Positions 27,015-36,517 of a stretch of 64,000 nucleotides of DNA are shown piece after piece (position 1 is the first letter of the stretch; every line of letters begins with the position of its first letter). Position numbers and translations under genes: made by a program. The notes beneath the pieces were generated by a model. That model was not told the origin of the DNA, ran no database searches, and was given only the letters and a program-made list of their open reading frames with translations. The DNA lies in assembly GCF_012958305.1 (NCBI RefSeq), contig NZ_JABBYO010000004.1, positions 310,001 to 374,000 of the forward strand, in the 5' to 3' direction. The stretch is from Tautonia rosea (GTDB lineage: Bacteria; Planctomycetota; Planctomycetia; Isosphaerales; Isosphaeraceae).

Positions 27015-27600
27015 CGACGTCGCTCCCCTCAGGATTGCGGCTTGAACCGACCCGGACCGGACGCGGTTCGTTGGTGGCCAGGAAAATGTCCTCGTGCTGC
27101 ACGTAGACTTCCATGCCCAACTCCGCGCCGAACTGTTCCAGATCAGCACGCAATTCGGCCGGTTTCAGATGGGGAGGCAAGAATGCTTCCATGATCAAGC
27201 GGAAGTTTGGTCCGTCGGATCGCGCATGCAGGTCGACGATATTCACGCCTCGGTCGGCCAGCTTTCCGGCGATCCGGTAGATATTGCCCGGGCTGTCCTG
27301 TCCCAGTACGGTGAGGATGAAGCGATCGCCACCAGGCACTGGATCGATGTGATGGCCTTCATCCGGCAGGACGGCGACCTTCAGGTCGAATCGCTCTCCT
27401 CGGGCGACAATTACATCACGAAGGCCCCGAGGATCGATCGCCTCCGGAAAGGCCACGGCCAGAATGATGGTGAAATAGCCTCGAAGGACCGTCTGGCTCA
27501 ATTCAATGATGTTTCCGCCCTGTTCAGAGATCGATCCGGTGACCGAGTGGACGATCCCGACACGGTCGGCGGCTGTAACCGTCACAATATAAGTATGCAT
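27001..27600 (-). CDS. ACT-domain protein (GcvR-like, two ACT domains)
   Basis: The 199-residue product has two ligand-binding ACT-type domains: MHTYIVTVTAADRVGIVHSV (1-20, about 1-85) and RFILTVLGQDSPGNIYRIAG (about 92-110 onward). A GIVH/GNIYRI pattern in both halves fits the GcvR-like family of amino-acid-responsive regulators. It lacks a DNA-binding domain. The start at 27600 follows AGGAG by 4 bases. In Gram-positive genomes a one-domain ACT (UPF0237) precedes a UPF0210 gene, and here the doubled version does the same with a 14-base overlap, so a functional pair is likely. Regulator or enzyme role is open. Confidence 0.88.
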   Translation of the reverse strand: MHTYIVTVTAADRVGIVHSVTGSISEQGGNIIELSQTVLRGYFTIILAVAFPEAIDPRGLRDVIVARGERFDLKVAVLPDEGHHIDPVPGGDRFILTVLGQDSPGNIYRIAGKLADRGVNIVDLHARSDGPNFRLIMEAFLPPHLKPAELRADLEQFGAELGMEVYVQHEDIFLATNEPRPVRVGSSRNPEGSDVVVPH

Positions 27601-27702
27601 GGTGCTCCTGAGAGAACTCTCTCCGGTGGAGAGTGACAATACACCTGCGATGGTTTCGTTCCAGTTGAACGCGCCAGCAGTTGTTCCTGTGATTAATTTC
27701 AG

Positions 27703-28158
27703 TCACGGCCCTCGTTGCGGGTCTCCTGCCGCCACACGGGTCGAGGTCTCGTCGAGGGAAACCTTGGGAGGTCCGAGGCGTTCGGGGCGGCAGGCATTGG
27801 CCAGGGTGATCCATCCGGCGACGAACGCGACCCCGCCAATCGGGGTGATCATCCCGAGCCAGTTGGCCGTCCCTCCCGCAAGCACCAGCAGATACAGGCT
27901 CCCCGGAAAGACGATCGACCCGAACAGGAACAGCCAGCCTGCTGCCGAGATCGCCCGGCTCGGCCCCGCTCGAAGCGCCAGTAGGCCAACCGCCAGAAGC
28001 GCCAGGGCGTGGTACATTTGGTAGCGCACGCCGATCTCGAACGTCTCCAGGGCCTTCGGCTCGACTTTCCCCTCCAGACCATGAGCCCCGAATGTCCCGG
28101 CGATCACCGCCACGCCGCCGAGAATCGCCCCGATCCGTGCCCAGCCTGCTCCGTTCAT
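27703..28158 (-). CDS. DUF423 family integral membrane protein
   Basis: A 151-residue protein with four hydrophobic helices: the first carries IGAILGGVAVIAGTFGAHGL (residues 9-28), typical of DUF423 (E. coli YgdD-like); then YHALALLAVGLLAL, AGWLFLFGSIVFPGSLYLLVL and MITPIGGVAFVAGWITLA. The motif GAHGLEGK matches the family. The tail after residue 125 is polar. The ATG at 28158 follows GGAAAGG by 9 bases and the longer upstream frame is unsupported. Function is unknown. It lies 102 bases before the ACT gene on the same strand. Confidence 0.87.
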   Translation of the reverse strand: MNGAGWARIGAILGGVAVIAGTFGAHGLEGKVEPKALETFEIGVRYQMYHALALLAVGLLALRAGPSRAISAAGWLFLFGSIVFPGSLYLLVLAGGTANWLGMITPIGGVAFVAGWITLANACRPERLGPPKVSLDETSTRVAAGDPQRGP

Positions 28159-28317
28159 CGACGTATGCCTTTCCGAATGCTTGCTTCCGTGAACGGCCGG
28201 GGATTGATTCCGTGCCGTTCGCCGCGATCGGCCTGTCTCTTTATTGTCGCCGATCCGGCAAGGTGTCTCTGGTTGTCCCAGACTGACCAACGCCAATCGT
28301 ACCCGCTCGTCACCGGC

Positions 28318-29484
28318 TCACTCGTCGCGGGGCAGTTCGGCGATCCGAAGGTTGCGGAAGCTCAGATCGGTTGTTGGGTCATGTCCTTGAATGCTGATAA
28401 CCCCCGGCGCGGCCTTGAATCCGTTGCGCCCGTTGTCGGCCGGTTCCCGGTCGTCGTACCAATCGGTGACCTGATAGCCGTTGACCCAGACGGCGAAGTG
28501 GTTGCCGCCGGCGACGAGCGTCTTGGTGAACCATTCAAAATCGTCGGCCACGACCTTCCGGGCGGCGACGCGGCGATAGATGGCCCCAGTACCGTAATCG
28601 ACGGGGTTCGTACGGTCGTCGCCTTCGTATTCGTTGCGGATCTGCGATTCGTACCCGCTCCAGAACTGGCCGGGGAGCGCGCGGAAAAAGATGCCGCTGT
28701 TCAGGTGCTCGCCGTTCGAGAAGATGTCGAGCTGCAGGATGAAGTCATCGTACTGGCCTTCGGTTTGAATGTCTCCCCGGCCATTCGAGACGTTGAGATA
28801 TCCCTCGTCCGTCACCGAGTAAACCGACTCTCCCCCGTCGAGCACCGTCCAGCCGGTCAGATCCTTGCCGTTAAAGATCGGCGTCATTGCCCCGGGCTTC
28901 AGCTCAACGTCGCGGAGCATCAAAGTGGCCCCTTCACCAACGCGGAAGCCAACCGCTTGACGCACCGGACCTGCGACGAGATACTTCTCCTGAAACACTC
29001 CCGCGGCCAGAAACCCGCCGTCTCGGGTTTCCATCTGCCCGTCAATCCCCTCCATGTCGGCGGTCAATTCGTAACGATCCCAGGTCTCCGGTTCCGTCGG
29101 ACCGACGGCATCGAGCGTAACCAGCGCTGCGGGCCGGGTCTCGGGACGGATCAAGGCCATCAGCGCATCGCCCGTTCCCATATAGCGGCAGGCAAAGCGG
29201 ATCGTGCATGGACCGAACTCGGTGGTCGTCCGCACGACCGCCGGCCCCCGGACGATCAAGGCCCCGTCGGCGACCGCGACGGCCTCGGCCTGCTCCTCAG
29301 CGTCCACCTTCCAGCCAAAGGTTGTCGTGCCGTCAAAGAGCTGGATCCAGCCCGCAGCGATTTCCTCGTCCGAGAGGGTGTTGGCGGTCTCCTCGGCGGC
29401 ACGAACGCCCGGTACCGACCCGGCCAGCAGCACCGCCAAGGCAAAGGCAATGGGAAGGGTCCACGAGTTTCGGATCACGGACAT
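28318..29484 (-). CDS. Exported protein with two tandem DUF1080 (3-keto-disaccharide hydrolase-type) domains
   Basis: The 388-residue secreted protein (signal peptide about 1-29, MSVIRNSWTLPIAFALAV start) contains two DUF1080-type jelly-roll domains: LFDGTTTFGWKVD near residue 48 and IFNGKDLTGWTVLDGG near residue 200. The second is complete (NGEHLNSGIFFRALPGQ, WSGYESQIRNEYEGD, FAVWVNGYQVTDWYDD, LSFRNLRI). The first is shorter and more diverged. DUF1080 includes 3-keto-glycoside hydrolases and other sugar-binding proteins, and is very abundant in planctomycetes. The ATG at 29484 has GGAG 8 bases upstream. Substrate unknown; stands alone. Confidence 0.85.
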   Translation of the reverse strand: MSVIRNSWTLPIAFALAVLLAGSVPGVRAAEETANTLSDEEIAAGWIQLFDGTTTFGWKVDAEEQAEAVAVADGALIVRGPAVVRTTTEFGPCTIRFACRYMGTGDALMALIRPETRPAALVTLDAVGPTEPETWDRYELTADMEGIDGQMETRDGGFLAAGVFQEKYLVAGPVRQAVGFRVGEGATLMLRDVELKPGAMTPIFNGKDLTGWTVLDGGESVYSVTDEGYLNVSNGRGDIQTEGQYDDFILQLDIFSNGEHLNSGIFFRALPGQFWSGYESQIRNEYEGDDRTNPVDYGTGAIYRRVAARKVVADDFEWFTKTLVAGGNHFAVWVNGYQVTDWYDDREPADNGRNGFKAAPGVISIQGHDPTTDLSFRNLRIAELPRDE

Positions 29485-29631
29485 GGCGCAGGCTCCGAGG
29501 GATGCGTCGTCAAGCAGATCATCCAGCATCATACCGGCAAATGATCCGCTTCGGCCAGCGTTCCGAAGCGCGGGAATTGCTCGCTCGAATCGCGCCGTCC
29601 GTCCCGACCCTCACGCCGGTCCTCGATCGCC

Positions 29632-31029
29632 TCAAGGGACGAGCCGAGGCCCGGCCGGAACTCCTCGAAGCCCCAGGGCCGAGGCTCTCGCCTCAGCCGC
29701 GAGGAACAACGAGCCGGTCACGCAGATCAAGCCCTCGGCCGGAGTGATCCGCCGCGCTTCGGCCAGTGCGAGAGTTGGTTCATGGGCGATCACGCAAGGA
29801 GGACCGCCGAGCTGCGTTACGGCCTCGGCCACAGTGTCGGGATCAACTGCGCGGGGGTTCTCGACGAACCGGGTGGCGACCACGGCATCGAACAGCGGCA
29901 GCAAGGCCCGAAGCTGTCCCGGCAGATCTTTGTCTCGACTGGTCCCGAAGACGAGCGTTCGGGGAACCTTCGGAAAGCACGATTGGAGCGTTTCGGCCAG
30001 AGCCCCGGCCGAGGCCACATTGTGCGCCCCGTCGATGACCAGCCAGGGGGCCTCTCTCACCACCTCGACCCGAGCCGGCCAGCTCAGGCTCGAGAGCCCC
30101 CGAACGACGGCTTCGACCGACAGATCAAGCTCCGGCTCCGCCTCGCCGAGGGCATCGAGCGCCGCCAGTGCCACGGCGAGGTTCCTCGCCTGGTGTTCTC
30201 CCGGCAAGGGACAGCGGAGCGATCCCCAGTTACGCCGCCAGGTCCGGACGGACACCCGACCGTGATCGGGACGGATCAGGGGATGTGCCGGAGTTTCATA
30301 CGAGCAATCGAAATCACGACCGATCTGATGGACAGGACAGCGTCTCGCCCTGGCGATGGCGTGGATGACGTCTCGGGGCTCCGGCTCAGCCACGCCGATC
30401 ACTGCCGGGGTCCGCCGCTTCAGGATGCCCGCCTTCTCGGCCGCAATGTGGCCGAGCGTCGGCCCGAGCTGCCGGACGTGGTCGAGCGAGATCGACGTGA
30501 TGACCGACACGGCCGGCCGCACCACGTTGGTCGAATCGAGCCGACCTCCCATGCCTACCTCCAGCGCCACGGCTCGGCAGCCGGATCGGGCGAAGTGGAG
30601 CAGGCCCATCGCCGTCGTGACCTCGAAGAACGTCAGGCCGGTCGGAGCAGACCATTGCCGCTCAACCGCTTCGACGCTCGGGAGCACCGTTTCGAACAGG
30701 TCAATCAAGTCCGCCGGAGCCATCATGGCGCCGTCAATCACGAACCGCTCTTCCAGCCGGTGCAGGTGCGGCGACGTGAACAGGCCGGTCCTGATCCCGC
30801 CGGCCGAAAGAGCCGAGGCAATCATGGTCGAGGTCGACCCCTTGCCCTTCGTCCCGGCGACGTGGACGATCCGCAAGCGTTGATGCGGGTCGCCCAGCCG
30901 GCGAAGCAAGCGTCGCATTCGGCCGAGGCGAAGCTCGGTCGAGGAAGCCGAGGCCGGCATGCCGACTCGTTCGTAGTCGAGCCGCGCGTAAAGGCGGTCG
31001 AGGCAATCCCGGTAGGCGTCGGTGCTCAA
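29632..31029 (-). CDS. folC: Folylpolyglutamate/dihydrofolate synthase
   Basis: Adds glutamates to folates and joins dihydropteroate with glutamate, an ATP-driven cytoplasmic step of the folate pathway. The ATP loop GTKGKGST is at residues 59-66, preceded by the family N-terminus (YRDCLDRLYARL), followed by TSPHLHRLEERFVIDG and a Mur-ligase-type ENP. C-terminal region includes WLVIDGAHNVASAGAL and LVFGTSRDKD. Length 465 is typical. The start is a TTG at 31029 whose TTGA overlaps the stop of the upstream receiver gene, so translation is probably coupled. Monofunctional or bifunctional activity cannot be told from sequence. Confidence 0.93.
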   Translation of the reverse strand: MSTDAYRDCLDRLYARLDYERVGMPASASSTELRLGRMRRLLRRLGDPHQRLRIVHVAGTKGKGSTSTMIASALSAGGIRTGLFTSPHLHRLEERFVIDGAMMAPADLIDLFETVLPSVEAVERQWSAPTGLTFFEVTTAMGLLHFARSGCRAVALEVGMGGRLDSTNVVRPAVSVITSISLDHVRQLGPTLGHIAAEKAGILKRRTPAVIGVAEPEPRDVIHAIARARRCPVHQIGRDFDCSYETPAHPLIRPDHGRVSVRTWRRNWGSLRCPLPGEHQARNLAVALAALDALGEAEPELDLSVEAVVRGLSSLSWPARVEVVREAPWLVIDGAHNVASAGALAETLQSCFPKVPRTLVFGTSRDKDLPGQLRALLPLFDAVVATRFVENPRAVDPDTVAEAVTQLGGPPCVIAHEPTLALAEARRITPAEGLICVTGSLFLAAEARASALGLRGVPAGPRLVP

Positions 31030-31541
31030 GGCAGGTCGGGCCTGGTGGGGTGAAGGTCGCGTTGAGGATCGTGAGACACGGGCACGGCTCCCGGCCCTTC
31101 CCGATCGTCGTCATCGTTCTCGTTATCGTCGAGCACGTCGAGGTCGAAGGGTGTGCTGAGGGTGTGCTCGGCACACGAGCGGACGGTTTCCAGCAGTTCC
31201 TCGAACGGTCCGCCTTTGAGCAGGATCCGCGACGCTCCTCCCGCGAGGGCGAGCAATCGACCATCCGCCTGGCCGTCTCCGGTCAGTACCACGACCTGCA
31301 AGCCGGTTGCCAGCGGATCGAACCGCAAGACCTCGAGCACCTGCAAACCGTCTCGGTGGGGCATCCAGAGGTCGAGGACAAGGACGCGCGGGTGATGCTT
31401 TCGCACCAGGGCGATGGCCTCATTCCCGTCGGCGGCCTCCCAGACGGTCATGCCGGCGTCTCGCAGGCAATTGGCGGTTACGGTGCGCAAGGCCTGATCG
31501 TCGTCGGCCACCACGATCGCAAATCGGTCGGAATGGGCCAC
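31026..31541 (-). CDS. Stand-alone receiver (REC) domain response regulator
   Basis: The 171-residue protein is a single CheY-like receiver domain followed by a disordered acidic tail. Features: acidic pocket D13-D15 (ADDD), phospho-acceptor D57 (LVLDLWMP), T87 (VLTGDG) and K109 (ILLKGG). The tail holds DLDVLDDNENDDDDRE with no output domain. The GTG start at 31541 has AAGGGGG about 8 bases upstream; longer frames up to 31697 look noncoding. The gene overlaps folC by a TTGA. No kinase is adjacent, so its signal source is unknown. It is divergent from the pseudokinase gene. Confidence 0.85.
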   Translation of the reverse strand: MAHSDRFAIVVADDDQALRTVTANCLRDAGMTVWEAADGNEAIALVRKHHPRVLVLDLWMPHRDGLQVLEVLRFDPLATGLQVVVLTGDGQADGRLLALAGGASRILLKGGPFEELLETVRSCAEHTLSTPFDLDVLDDNENDDDDREGPGAVPVSHDPQRDLHPTRPDLP

Positions 31542-31865
31542 GGTCGTCACCCCCTTCTGCTCGGCAACGCTCACGATCGGCGGGGTTGATCGCTCGATGA
31601 ACGTGCCCCGGTCTGCCTTTGGATCGTCCGGTGTGGCATGGCTTCGGTGGCGACTCTTAAGCCTCAAGCATACCCCGACTCCCGTCTGGGCCGCCATGCC
31701 GGTTCCGGTCGATTGTGGATTGATGGGAGCAATGACTGTTCGCCGGGCCTCCGTGCTCGTATCGTGTCAAACGGTGCAGACGCAGTGCCAATTCGAGACG
31801 AAGCTCTTGGCTCCGTTCCTGGTCTCTGGACCGGATCGAACCCGATTGGTGAGCCCCTTCATGCC

Positions 31866-34103
31866 ATGATCCGCCTTCCTCGATTCACCCAGATTCCGGC
31901 CGCTCGAGCGGGCCTGGCCGTGCTCGGGCCGATCGGGCCGGAAGGCTCGGGGGTTTCGTACCGCGCCTGGTCCCCCGGTGAAGGAGACGCCGTAACCCTT
32001 TGGATCGACGGGGCACGCGTTGAGGACGACCCGGTCCGGGCCGAGCGCCTTGCCCGACAGGCGTTTGCCCTGGAGCGGGTCCGTCATCCGAACCTGGCCG
32101 AAGTCCTGCGCTTCGAATCGCTCGGCGGCCGGCTGGCACTCATCGAACGCCCTGGCGGACTCGTTCGGGCCGAATCGCAGGAGCCGGTTGACTCCGAACA
32201 CGAACCCGGACGCCGGCCCGGTCCCTCGTCGGTCCGACGCGCCGTCGGCGAGGCGCTCCAGGCGAGCCGAGCGATTCAGGCCCTCCATGACTTGGGCCTG
32301 AGTCACGGGAACCTCCGGCCCGAGTCGCTGGTCGAGCTGGCCGATGGTCGGGTGATCCTGACCGGCCTCGGCCGTATCCCGCCCCCTCCGGAAGACCCCG
32401 AAGCGACCGATCCTCCCGCGTTTCCCGACCCTTCGGCCGAGCGATCAGACCTCAACGCCCTCGGCTGCGTGCTCTACGAACGACTCACCGGCACCCCGCC
32501 CGGCCCCTCCTCCCATCCCTCCGAGACCCCCCCGCCCGAGTCGCTCAACCGCCGGGTTCCCGCAAGTGTCTCCACCCTGATCCGGAGGCTCCGGCTCCCG
32601 GTCGAGGACGGTGGCTTCGCGTCGATCGCCCCGGCCGTCGCCGAACTGGAGCGGATCGTCGGCGCTCCGACCCCAGAGACCTTTCTTCCCCGGCAATCAC
32701 TGGTCGAGGCGTACCGCTCGTTTGCCTCGTCGTATGCCAATGCACCGACTGATCGCCTTGGGAAAACGGTGACGCTCGGCTTCTACGGCGGCACGGGTGC
32801 CCTCGTCCTGCTCGCCCTGCTGCTCGCCCTTCCAAGCCTGGCCCTGGGCCTGCTCCACCTGATGTTCTTGACGGCCCTGTTCGGCTTCGTCGTGGGCGGG
32901 GTCCGGCGCGGGGGAGCCCTGTTCGACCGGGTCCGGCGGTTCGTCCTCGGAGGTCGGGGGCGCGATCTGGCGACGGTCGCGGCAGCGGTGGTGCTGGGCC
33001 TGCTCGGCCTGAAGGCGGCGGGCTTGCTCGGCATCATGATCGCGCTCGGGATCGTCGCGGCGATTCTGGCCGGGGTCCGCGAGGTGTTGATCGACGATCG
33101 CCTGGCCCAAGAGCGCCGCGAGCCCCTCGATCGGGCCTCGACCGTGCTCCGGGATCTCCGCGTCCACGGTCTGACGGAACCGGCCGTCCGCGCCTTCGCC
33201 ATCGACCACGGTGGCGAGCACTGGGGGCCATTGTTCCTCGCCCTCTTCGGAGCGGACGCCTACCGGGCCGCCTCGACGCGACGGGCGGTACCCTGGCCCG
33301 ACCGATGGCTCCGGGTCGAGCTGCTCGGCCGGATGACGCGGTTCTTCGACTCCCGCCTGATAATGCGTCGCAATGAACGCGACCGGGGAGTTCTGACCGA
33401 CCTTGAAGAGATCCGCCTCAAGGCCGCCGGGGTGCCGGAGCTGACCGCCCGGCGGCGGTCGTGGCGGATCGCCCCGGCCTTGATCGCCCGCGCCCGAGCC
33501 TTCGAGCGGGGTGATCACTTGTCCGGCGGCAGCCTGGCCGCTTCACTGGCCGACGCGATTCGGAACCCCGAGACCGTCCTGGTCGAGGTCGAGGCCGAGA
33601 ACCCCTTCGACCGCCTCTGCCGCCGATCGCTCACCCTGCTCGACACCCTCACCGGCCCTCGGGTCCGGCTGCTCGTCGGACTCGCCTTGCTGGCCGGATT
33701 CCTGGCCTGGATGCATCAGAACCGGCTGATTCCTCAGGAAACCCCTGCCGAGCTGATCGAGGCTGCCCGATCACCCGAAAACCTCGACCTGACCGAACTT
33801 GGCCAGTCGCTCGACGCTCGCCGCCAGGCCCTCCAGGCGGAGGCCGAGCGGGCCGAACCGCTTCGAGCCGAGATCGCGCCCGGACTCCTCGCCCTGCTCT
33901 TTCGCCACGTCGGCGCTGGGCTGGCCGCACTGATCCTTCTGTCGTCCTGCCTTTCCGCCCGGCGATCCGTGGCCCTGGCCTCGCTCGGTGCGACAGTTGT
34001 CGCCCTCTTCGGCCCCGACTTCGGCCTGCCGATCAGCGTGAGCCTCGGCCTGGCTCTGGGCCTGGCCCTGGTCGTTCCGACGGTGATCCGTCGCCTTGCC
34101 TGA
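31866..34103 (+). CDS. Membrane protein with N-terminal pseudokinase domain
   Basis: The 745-residue protein begins with a kinase-like domain (about residues 15-270) with a degraded active site. HGNLRPES (147-154) replaces HRDLKPxN, TGLGR (166-170) replaces DFG, and the beta-3 lysine position is filled by IDG. Structural kinase motifs remain: helix C RHPNLAEVL and SDLNALGCVLYERLTGTPP (194-212). After residue 300 come about 6-7 hydrophobic segments in two blocks (about 305-400 and 610-740), separated by a soluble Arg-rich helical stretch. A pseudokinase scaffold or nucleotide sensor is a reasonable inference. The ATG at 31866 has no strong RBS, so the start is least certain. It is followed by the two linker proteins. 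Confidence 0.8.
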   Translation: MIRLPRFTQIPAARAGLAVLGPIGPEGSGVSYRAWSPGEGDAVTLWIDGARVEDDPVRAERLARQAFALERVRHPNLAEVLRFESLGGRLALIERPGGLVRAESQEPVDSEHEPGRRPGPSSVRRAVGEALQASRAIQALHDLGLSHGNLRPESLVELADGRVILTGLGRIPPPPEDPEATDPPAFPDPSAERSDLNALGCVLYERLTGTPPGPSSHPSETPPPESLNRRVPASVSTLIRRLRLPVEDGGFASIAPAVAELERIVGAPTPETFLPRQSLVEAYRSFASSYANAPTDRLGKTVTLGFYGGTGALVLLALLLALPSLALGLLHLMFLTALFGFVVGGVRRGGALFDRVRRFVLGGRGRDLATVAAAVVLGLLGLKAAGLLGIMIALGIVAAILAGVREVLIDDRLAQERREPLDRASTVLRDLRVHGLTEPAVRAFAIDHGGEHWGPLFLALFGADAYRAASTRRAVPWPDRWLRVELLGRMTRFFDSRLIMRRNERDRGVLTDLEEIRLKAAGVPELTARRRSWRIAPALIARARAFERGDHLSGGSLAASLADAIRNPETVLVEVEAENPFDRLCRRSLTLLDTLTGPRVRLLVGLALLAGFLAWMHQNRLIPQETPAELIEAARSPENLDLTELGQSLDARRQALQAEAERAEPLRAEIAPGLLALLFRHVGAGLAALILLSSCLSARRSVALASLGATVVALFGPDFGLPISVSLGLALGLALVVPTVIRRLA

Positions 34104-34264
34104 AACTGGAAAACTACCCAGACTCTCTGGTTTTCCTTGCACTTGCCATATTCCCGTGGTTCCCTCGGCTCTCTGCTCAAGGTATCCTCCGCACCTTCCG
34201 ATCGTTGAAGACGGGCGGTCCGGATCGACCGACCGGTCGGAGTGAACCAGGAGGGTGAGGCGCG

Positions 34265-36517
34265 ATGGATCGCGACGGACCCGACAGGGAGCGGAAACCG
34301 AGACAGGGCGAGGGCGTCGGCCAGGGCGAAGGCCGCGCTCGGTGTGTGCCTGTCGTGCTGCTGGAAGTCCTGAGCCTGCTCATGTTTGTGCTGGGAGTGG
34401 GGGGGACGTGCGCCCTCCTGATTGCCGCGCACTGGAGGGTTGGGAAGGACGAGCCGCCTGCGGCCGTCGTGGCGATGCCCGCCTCCGGCACTGGCACCGC
34501 GAACGGCTCAGACGAGGAGGCACCACCCCCTGAGGTTGCCCTTGTCCCGGAACCTGAGCCGGAACCGGTCCCGGAACCCGAGCCGGAGCCAGAACCCGCC
34601 GTGCCCCAGGTCGATCTGACGGCCGAAGCTCTGGCAGAGCTGGACGCGAGACGAGCCCGGCTGGCCGAGCAGGTCGATCGGGTCTCGCAGCGGGTGGCGG
34701 CGATCGGCGGGAGCCTGAAGGAGGCGGGGCGGCAGATCGAGGCGTTCCTGGCCGAGGCAAGGGAGGCGGATCGCCGTCGACTTCGGCTGGCGGCCGAGGC
34801 CGAGCAGCTGGAGGCCGAACTGCAACTGGTGGCCCTGGAACGGGATGTGCTCGAACGGCAGAAAGATCAGGCCGAAGCCGCTCGCCGCCAGAAGATCGAG
34901 CGGCCGGGTTATGCAATCCTCCCCTACCGAGGACCGTCGGGCACCTGGCGGCGGCCGATCCCGGTCGAGTGCCGCAACGGCATGGCCGTGATGGAGCCGG
35001 GAGGCATGAGCTTCTCGATGATCGAGCTGGCCGCGATGCCGGGGCGATCCGGCCCGTTCGGCGCGGCGGTCAAGCGGCTGGCGTTCCTGCTCGAACGGGA
35101 AGGGGCACCCGGGGGAGAGCGGGTCGAGCCGTACGTCCTGTTCGTGGTCCGACCCGACGGCATCCGGCCGTTCTACGAGGCTCGATCGTCGCTCGACGCA
35201 ATTGGAATTCCTTATGGGTACGAACTGGTCGATCAGGACTGGGAGATCGAGTATCCGGCCTGGGATGACCCGACCATCTGGGCTTCCCTTGATGCCTCGC
35301 TTCAGGCCGATCCGCCCATCGAGGACACCGCGACTGGGGGCGATCCTGGTCTGGCCGGGTTTGTAGGAGATGGCGGCTTCGGCGGATTCGGAGATCAGGA
35401 TGGCCTGGGACGATCGGGGTCCCTGGGTGTCCCCTCGTATCCCGGTGGGGCCGCGATCGCCGAGGACATGCGCAGCCTGGCCGATCTGATGCCGGAGGGG
35501 CCGATCGGGCTTCCCGGTGATCCTGGGATCGGTTCGGGACTCGGCCGTCGAGGACCCGGGGCCGGTGGGCGATCGGGCGATCCAGGGTTTGGTTCAGGAG
35601 GCTCGGGGGCCGCTTCTCCGGGGGGGCAGTCGTCCATCAGCCCTGCCGAACTGGAGGAGTTGATCGCGGAAGGGACCCGCTCCCGAGGAACCTGGTCGAG
35701 CATCGTCGAGCCGGAAGTGCCGGGCCTCGACGGGATGCCGGGAGGCGAGACGGGTGGGGTGGATTCCCGCATCGCGGCTGGGTCTGGACTGGCGGGTCGT
35801 CCGGGGATCGGAGGCCGGGGATCGGCTGCGGCGATCGGAGGGCGAGGAGTGCCGGGAGGAGGAGGCGGGACCGGCCTTGGCTGGCAGGACGGCGAGCCGG
35901 GAGCCGGTCGGCCGGGCCTTCCGGTACCAGGCCTTGAGGAACTGCTTGGCTTCGGCGGTCAGGCCGAAGGCCGAGCCGACGGAGAGGCGGGGGCCGCGTT
36001 GGGCGATCCGATCGGCTCGGGAGCCGGGGCCGGGCTGCCTTCGGGAGAGCCGAACCCGTCCGACCCGTTGGCGGGAGGAGCGTCTCGGCCGGCCTCCGGC
36101 AATGGGAACGAAGGGGCATCGGGCGATTCGGCCTCGCCGATCTCTGGCCAGGCGTTGGGTTCTGGGTCGGGGTTTGGTTCCGCCGGCGGTTTCGGTCGGC
36201 GACGGATCGAGGTGGTGGTGGCCAGTGGCCGCAAGGGGGTGACGATTCACCCGGGCGGCTACCGCCTGAGCGAGGAGACGGTGAAGGACGACGACGGGCG
36301 CTTGGTGCAGGCGATCGAGGCGGTTGCGGCTTCGGAGCGGCGGAAGCAACCGGCGAGCGATCCGGTGCCGACCGTCCGGTTCCTGGTCGAGCCGGGGGGG
36401 TATGGTCTGTACTGGTCGGCCCGAAGCCAGGTCGAGCTGGCGAAGCCGGAGTGGCCGATCACCTGGCAGGCGAGCGAGCCGAGAACCTTCTCCCTCTTTG
36501 GATCGGAGCGCTGGTGA
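34265..36517 (+). CDS. Membrane-anchored coiled-coil protein with Pro/Glu linker and repeated PDG module
   Basis: Product of 750 residues, not recognised as a named family. Order: membrane helix (about 29-55), a Pro/Glu repeat (residues 94-111, PEPEPEP type), a coiled coil (about 119-210), a module with VRPDGIRPFYEARSSL (about 218-332), a Gly/Ser/Pro-rich disordered stretch of about 300 residues (340-630), and a second copy of the module (about 640-745, with VRFLVEPGGYGLYWSARSQ). The two modules share PVxC/V...PGG...V-x-PDG/PGG...Y...ARS. It should span the cytoplasmic membrane with the rest outside. The stop overlaps the next gene's ATG (TGATG), so the two are coupled. Function unknown. Confidence 0.78.
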   Translation: MDRDGPDRERKPRQGEGVGQGEGRARCVPVVLLEVLSLLMFVLGVGGTCALLIAAHWRVGKDEPPAAVVAMPASGTGTANGSDEEAPPPEVALVPEPEPEPVPEPEPEPEPAVPQVDLTAEALAELDARRARLAEQVDRVSQRVAAIGGSLKEAGRQIEAFLAEAREADRRRLRLAAEAEQLEAELQLVALERDVLERQKDQAEAARRQKIERPGYAILPYRGPSGTWRRPIPVECRNGMAVMEPGGMSFSMIELAAMPGRSGPFGAAVKRLAFLLEREGAPGGERVEPYVLFVVRPDGIRPFYEARSSLDAIGIPYGYELVDQDWEIEYPAWDDPTIWASLDASLQADPPIEDTATGGDPGLAGFVGDGGFGGFGDQDGLGRSGSLGVPSYPGGAAIAEDMRSLADLMPEGPIGLPGDPGIGSGLGRRGPGAGGRSGDPGFGSGGSGAASPGGQSSISPAELEELIAEGTRSRGTWSSIVEPEVPGLDGMPGGETGGVDSRIAAGSGLAGRPGIGGRGSAAAIGGRGVPGGGGGTGLGWQDGEPGAGRPGLPVPGLEELLGFGGQAEGRADGEAGAALGDPIGSGAGAGLPSGEPNPSDPLAGGASRPASGNGNEGASGDSASPISGQALGSGSGFGSAGGFGRRRIEVVVASGRKGVTIHPGGYRLSEETVKDDDGRLVQAIEAVAASERRKQPASDPVPTVRFLVEPGGYGLYWSARSQVELAKPEWPITWQASEPRTFSLFGSERW

